From Megaustenia siamemsis (taxonomy: Eukaryota > Mollusca > Gastropoda > Stylommatophora > Ariophantidae), in assembly GCA_032433765.1 (NCBI GenBank), contig JAVIAB010000051.1:50136030-50200029 (forward strand): a stretch of DNA of 64,000 nt, written 5' to 3'. Below are positions 57,956 to 64,000 of the stretch, one piece after another. The first letter of the stretch is position 1. The number at the start of each line of letters is the position of its first letter. The position numbers were made by a program, and so were the translations under genes. Under the pieces are notes generated by a model. It did not search any database and was not told where the DNA came from. It saw nothing but the letters and a program-made list of their open reading frames with translations.

Positions 57956-58559
57956 GATTTGTGAACTTCAAAATTCAAGAAAGACTTCTGCATATTTGCT
58001 AACGGCAACTTCCTCAGAAATAGACTTACATATTTCCATCGCTCCGAAAAAAATCCATACACAAAAGATTCAACATAGGACTGTAGGCTTTCTCAAATCG
58101 GACTTCAGGTTTTCTACTAGTGCAATTTTCTGGAAGCAACTCGTGTTCTCACAATTCTGAAAGCGATTACTCGCTCTCCAAGAATTACAGACCCATCTGC
58201 CTCATCCCTTGTGTAGGAAAGTTGCTGGGGAAGATGATGAATAGAAGGTTGATCTGCTACACAAAAACCAACTTACTTGAACACAGCTAGGGTAGAAACA
58301 AAACATACGTTAAGATAACATATCTCACACAAAACAGAGATCGTATCTACACCGGTCTCAGTGATGGTGATTTCGTTATTCTGTTGCGCGCAAGAGTACA
58401 ACCCCATCAACATAAAAAGTTTGAAAGGTTTTGATATATTTCAATATTAAATTTTGCTCGACACCGTTAAAACATCGAAATGTGTACGTCACTGACCACG
58501 CTTATCATGAAAGGTGACTCGACTAGTTGATAATTAGAGAAAATATGGGGTGTCTACAT
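57956..58559 (+). mobile_element. Foldback spacer with LINE RT fragment
   Basis: About 600 bp between the arms. 58180-58340 (plus) translates as NYRPICLIPCVGKLLGKMMN, then a short stretch and ITYLTQNRD, the RT motif 2 region of a LINE. The rest is unassigned. Confidence 0.65.
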
Positions 58560-59440
58560 TACAGATTGTATTCTCCCGACACCAATAACAATATTACATG
58601 TATCAACGACATTACAGCCTACTGTGTCGACATCTACGACACCTTGAACGATCACACCACGACAGTGTCGACTACAAGAACACCGATATGACATGTGGAG
58701 CAGAGACATTACAATCGAGTGTGTGTTGAGGTACATAAACATGTCAACTGTTCTGATCCTACAATCTCTGATGCGTCGACAAGCCTGGGTATGTTCTTGT
58801 GTTGACACTACAAACTCTGCGAGTGTGTCAACCTCTGTCATAGCGAGTCGTACACCAGAGCAACGAGCTACAAGTTTTTACCACGTCGTGTTCTGATGCA
58901 GAGATACATTGTCTATCCTTAACATGCTCATCACAAAATAAACTGTGTTGTCAGCATCAATAACGACAACAGTATCTGTCATGTGAACAACATGTTCATT
59001 CAGCCATCATGGTGTTTCGACAACAACGCCATCATCTTTTTCACATGTGTCTGATTTGAACATTTACTGTTTGTTCATGTCGTCAGCAAATTTTGCCATT
59101 ATATATATGTATATATACCTGGTTATGATCCATATCTATCTTAAATATGGCCCATTTACGTCCACGTGGATATAATAACTATTAATTTATTATTATTATA
59201 AGTATATATGAACAATATGTCTATAACTGACATAACGCTAGTCCCTAATATGGTAGTTTCGCTTCGGAGTGGGCGTGGTCTAAAGCCGGACAACATACAG
59301 TCGCTCCTATTAGCGCTGTGGAATTTGGCGGTAATCAGCAATGTCCATTACATAACTCATTAACCAATCTACTCAATTATTCCCCATCATGAGCTTACCC
59401 AACCCACCATACTTCTTCTAAATCCTATACATATATACAT
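58560..59440. repeat. Foldback right arm, uninterrupted
   Basis: About 880 bp matching, in reverse, first 57547-57955 and then 54375-54765, in collinear order. ORFs here on both strands are mirror translations of the left arm and carry no recognised motif. Confidence 0.9.
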
Positions 59441-60565
59441 ATATATCATTGCATCACTCTGCGGGAGGTTCTACCACGGAAAAGTGGTGGTATTTGACTA
59501 TATAACTCTTGTACTAATAGGGAACTGGACATTTATGGTCATCCCTATTCTTTGTCTTTGTTACGTCATACTGGTCACAACACCGGCTCCCACTACTCAT
59601 GCATGGAATGAGCTGATCTTCGGTACTTAGAAATGCGCAGTTGATTCCCATTTGGCAATAAAATGGATCATCTACATCAGTTTTACTGTGCGAAATGGAA
59701 CGATTGTTAGAATATTCATCTAGTGAGAAAAGATAACAATTTGACAATTACACTATATGGAGAAGGAGTCAGGGGACGTGTACAATCTTAATGTAAAGAA
59801 GAACGTGCATACATTGATTAAATATATAGAGAGAATGGGTGAACACGGCTGTGACTATTCTCATTGTAAATTTCTCTGTTCATTATCTGTGATAATTTCA
59901 GAAGATTAGGTGAACACTGAAAGATAAAGGTTGAAAATGATATTTTAAAAAAGTAATTACTGCATTCGACAAGTAATGTAGAGCATAACATTGAACGTGC
60001 AATGTGTAATTTCAGTGTTGCAGATAATGCTGCTTTTTCACAGGTGGGTTTCTGCAGTGTTAAGATCATATGAATATATATATTTGTATGTGCGAATCAG
60101 CCTTAAAAAGCAAAATCATTTAAACGAAAATTGAGACGTGGCAGGCAGCTTGAGGCCTTAAGTACCTCTTTGATGTGACATAAAGAATATTATTTAAAGA
60201 TGTGTAATAATGTCCCAGTAATTTACTAATGCGTGACATTTTACTGAGTAATAAAGTGAAATGTCTGACTAACTCACACAATCATTACTTGACTGATTTA
60301 TGCAATTATTCACAGACTATCTCACAATAACACAGAATTTATCCTTATATATATATATAACTGAATAGCTCGGAGAATTGTTTGATAATTAAAGCACAAA
60401 ATGATTATTTGACTAACTCAGAGAACTATTATTTGATTATACACCCATAACAAACTTGATGATAATAAATTAACCAACACACAAAATGATTAGAGTTAGC
60501 GTAATGACTTAAAGAAAGGCTAAACCAAAAATACATTAGGTAAAGAGTATCTGAAAAAGTTAACT
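59441..60565. other. No recognised gene
   Basis: Short ORFs only (up to 83 codons, 59818-60069). Small (TA)n runs near 60350. The segment 60240-60430 has loosely repeated tgatt/ctgactaactca phrases. Confidence 0.5.
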
Positions 60566-60566
60566 T

Positions 60567-61382
60567 CTTGACGATGCCTGAACCACCGTCTCTTGAACAA
60601 AATAGTCTATCTACTTGACGATACATGAACTACCGTCTCCTGATTACATAGAATATCCACTTGACGATGCATGAACAATCGTCTCCTGATTACATAGAAT
60701 ATCTACTTGACGATGCATGAACCATCGTCTCCTGATTTCATAGAATATCTACGTGACGATATATGAACCACCGTCTCCTGATTACATAGTCTATATACTT
60801 GACGGTGAATGAACTACCGTCTCCTGATTACATAGTCTATCTACTTGACGATACATGAACTACCGTCTCCTGATTACATAGAATATCTACGTGACGATAT
60901 ATGAACCACCGTCTCCTGATTACATAGTCTATCTACTTGACGATGAATGAACTACCGTCTCCTGATTACATAGTCTATCTACTTAACGATGAATGAACTA
61001 CCGTCTCCTGATTACATAGTCTATCTACTTGACGATACATGAACTACCGTCTCCTGATTGCATAGTCTATCTACTTGACGATACATGAACTACCGTCTCC
61101 TGATTGCATAGTCTATCTACTTGACGATACATGAACTACCGTCTCCTGATTGCATAGTCTATCTACTTGACGATACATGAACTACCGTCTCCTGATTACA
61201 TAGAATATCTACTTGACGATACACGAACTACCGTCTTCTGATTACATAGTCTATCTACTTGACGATACATGAACTACCGTCTCCTGATTACATAGAATAT
61301 CTACTTGACGATACATGAACTACCGTCTCCTGATTGCATAGTCTATCTACATGACGATACATGAACTACCGTCTCCTGATTG
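60567..61382. repeat. 46-bp minisatellite, left block
   Basis: About 17-18 units of 46 bp (ttgacgatacatgaactacc then gtctcctgattacatag). Each unit carries a short dyad (gacgat/gacggt ... accgtc/atcgtc) separated by nine bases. Confidence 0.96.
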
Positions 61383-63239
61383 TCTGTCAATTTTTCCGAG
61401 TGCTAACACATACTTCTTTGTTCTATTATTCCCTATTATCGCCTCGGAAGTTCCCCATATAATAATATTTATGTATTATTATTTGTACCCAGTATATAAC
61501 CACTGGGAACTACTATTCGTGCTGTTTCGTCCAATAAATGTTTGTCAACAACACAAGTATTCAGCCCTACTGGGAGATACTTGCATTAATAGGAAAGTAC
61601 AAATATACAATTTATTTCCGGTCTGTGATCGTTACCCTATGCTATAGTCATTGAGATCGCCTTTCGTGGAAGACACTACTGCAATAGCCAATTTTTTAGT
61701 TGGCTGCGTGGCAGTGTACCAAGCGTTCGGCTTCTCGTGGCAAGGCGCGGTGCCACTGAGTACGGGTTCGATCCCACTTCGGACCATATATTGTTCTTCG
61801 TTTTTTTCTATTGTTGTTTGTCTGTCAATTTTTCCGAGTGCTAACACATACTTCTTTGTTCTATTATTCCCTATTATCGCCTCGGAAGTTCCCCATATAA
61901 TAATATTTATGTATTATTATTTGTACCCAGTATATAACCACTGGGAACTACTATTCGTGCTGTTTCGTCCAATAAATGTTTGTCTACAACACAAGTATTC
62001 AGCCCTACTGGGAGATACTTGCATTAATAGGAAAGTACAAATATACAATTTATTTCCGGTCTGTGATCGTTACCCTATGCTATAGTCATTGAGATCGCCT
62101 TTCGTGGAAGACACTACTGCAATAGCCAATTTTTTAGTTGGCTGCGTGGCAGTGTACCAAGCGTTCGGCTTCTCGTGGCAAGGCGCGGTGCCACTGAGTA
62201 CGGGTTCGATCCCACTTCGGACCATATATTGTTCTTCGTTTTTTTCTATTGTTGTTTGTCTGTCAATTTTCCGAGTGCTAACACATACTTCTTTGTTCTA
62301 TTATTCCCTATTATCGCCTCGGAAGTTCCCCATATAATAATATTTATGTATTATTATTTGTACCCAGTATATAACCACTGGGAACTACTATTCGTGCTGT
62401 TTCGTCCAATAAATGTTTGTCTACAACACAAGTATTCAGCCCTACTGGGAGATACTTGCATTAATAGGAAAGTACAAATATACAATTTATTTCCGGTCTG
62501 TGATCGTTACCCTATGCTATAGTCATTGAGATCGCCTTTCGTGGAAGACACTACTGCAATAGCCAATTTTTTAGTTGGCTGCGTGGCAGTGTACCAAGCG
62601 TTCGGCTTCTCGTGGCAAGGCGCGGTGCCACTGAGTACGGGTTCGATCCCACTTCGGACCATATATTGTTCTTCGTTTTTTTCTATTGTTGTTTGTCTGT
62701 CAATTTTTCCGAGTGCTAACACATACTTCTTTGTTCTATTATTCCCTATTATCGCCTCGGAAGTTCCCCATATAATAATATTTATGTATTATTATTTGTA
62801 CCCAGTATATAACCACTGGGAACTACTATTCGCGCTGTTTCGTCCAATAAATGTTTGTCTACAACACAAGTATTCAGCCCTACTGGGAGATACTTGCATT
62901 AATAGGAAAGTACAAATATACAATTTATTTCCGGTCTGTGATCGTTACCCTATGCTATAGTCATTGAGATCGCCTTTCGTGGAAGACACTACTGCAATAG
63001 CCAATTTTTTAGTTGGCTGCGTGGCAGTGTACCAAGCGTTCGGCTTCTCGTGGCAAGGCGCGGTGCCACTGAGTACGGGTTCGATCCCACTTCGGACCAT
63101 ATATTGTTCTTCGTTTTTTTCTATTGTTGTTTGTCTGTCAATTTTTCCGAGTGCTAACACATACTTCTTTGTTCTATTATTCCCTATTATCGCCTCGGAA
63201 GTTCCCCATATAATAATATTTATGTATTATTATTTGTAC
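61383..63239 (+). repeat. 438-bp SINE-containing tandem array, 4.2 copies
   Basis: Units start at 61383, 61821, 62259, 62696 and 63134 (periods 438, 438, 437, 438); the last is partial and ends at 63239. Each unit carries a SINE B-like head (gtggcaaggcgcggtgccac, box B gggttcgatccc) and SINE B body (tctgtcaattttt, tatcgcctcggaag, attattattt tail), plus about 220 bp not in other SINE B copies. Copies are almost identical. The 144-codon ORFs are by-products of the repeat. Confidence 0.95.
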
Positions 63240-63652
63240 CCCGTCTCCTGATTACATAGTCTATCTACTTTACGGTGAATGAACTACCGTCTCCTGATTA
63301 CATAGTCTATCTACTTTACGGTGAATGAACTACCGTCTCCTGATTACATAGTCTATCTACTTGACGATACATGAACTACCGTCTCCTGATTACATAGTCT
63401 ATCTACTTGACGATACATGAACTACCGTCTCCTGATTACATAGAATATCTACTTGACGATACATGAACTACCGTCTCCTGATTACATAATCTATCTACTT
63501 GACGATACATGAACTACCGTCTCCTGATTACATAATCTATCTACTTGACGATACATGAACTACCGTCTCCTGATTACATAGTCTATCTACTTGACGATAC
63601 ATGAACTACCGTCTCCTGATTACATAGTCTATCTACTTGACGATGAATGAAC
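63240..63652. repeat. 46-bp minisatellite, right block
   Basis: About nine further units of the same 46-bp repeat as 60567-61382, in the same orientation. The array was therefore split by the 438-bp tandem block. Confidence 0.96.
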
Positions 63653-64000
63653 CACGACGCCGTATCGGTCCAAGAAGATACAAATAACAATTTCCTGATC
63701 ATCTAATGTCCAACTACTACTGATCATTAATTGATGTATTTAACGATTTATCGAGTAATTAAAACGTGAATCAATTGATTAATGGATAAAGAGCTTCACT
63801 GATTAGTTTTAGTCACCCTTCTCATAGGCCATATGTTCCAATTAGCAATAATTATTAATGCATTATGATACACACGCAGAAAGCTGACCTCTATCTAGAT
63901 AATAGATTCGATGTTACAGCAGAGGTCGAAGTAATAAAGAAAGACGAAAGAATCACGACACACCTTGGGCGTATAGAAAATATGTTAGTACTAATATTTT
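63653..64000. other. No recognised feature
   Basis: AT-rich sequence to the window end, no ORF or repeat seen. Confidence 0.5.

Noticed and set aside
57590..58915. Protein-coding gene in the foldback arms
   Set aside because: ORFs on both strands mirror each other because of the inverted repeat, with no recognised motif.
61351..63251. Repeated 144-codon ORFs with hydrophobic segments
   Set aside because: They span SINE-derived tandem units and repeat with the 438-bp period; no protein motif.
60567..63652. CRISPR-like array
   Set aside because: Units are contiguous 46-bp repeats without unique spacers, and the genome is eukaryotic.

Overview
The window is eukaryotic, non-coding and repeat-dominated. 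I found no convincing host protein-coding gene, rRNA or ordinary tRNA gene. It is AT-rich and packed with tRNA-derived SINEs, 5'-truncated RTE-like LINEs, two mariner DNA transposons, a pogo/Tigger-like MITE, relics of a viral/organellar-type family B DNA polymerase (Polinton/Maverick-like), and at least ten minisatellite arrays. This fits an invertebrate animal genome. The LINE C-terminal types and tRNA-headed SINEs would suit a mollusc or other lophotrochozoan, but that is an inference of low confidence.

Layout. 0-10 kb: a 17-bp minisatellite, SINE A copies and several LINE 3' ends. 10-16 kb: more SINE A and SINE B (one a head-to-head palindrome), a 48-bp palindromic repeat and RTE fragments. 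16.8-24.2 kb: two nearly identical mariners of 1,332 bp, each with an intact 356-residue D,D34D transposase, flanking 21-bp and 38-bp minisatellites. 26.9-31.6 kb: an RTE LINE with target duplication, the MITE and a 1.9-kb minisatellite. 33.3-38.5 kb: nested LINE and SINE insertions; one LINE is flanked by a direct duplication of about 148 bp. 41-50.4 kb: a minisatellite, then an 8.1-kb inverted structure whose two arms are both copies of the same DNA polymerase gene, 3' ends outward, interrupted by two LINEs. 51-54 kb: a LINE relic and a SINE pair splitting an unidentified ORF. 54.4-59.4 kb: a foldback-like structure with arms of roughly 0.9 kb, the left arm split by 2.8 kb that carries a third polymerase relic. 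60.5-63.65 kb: a 46-bp minisatellite split by a 438-bp SINE-containing unit repeated 4.2 times.

How the parts relate. The LINEs are truncated and broken, and would have supplied reverse transcription for the SINEs. The mariners are the only elements here that look intact and recently mobile. The most unusual structures are the inverted polymerase locus, the interrupted foldback, and the SINE-derived tandem array nested in a minisatellite. Coordinates of degraded elements are approximate (about 10-30 bp), since every comparison was done by eye.
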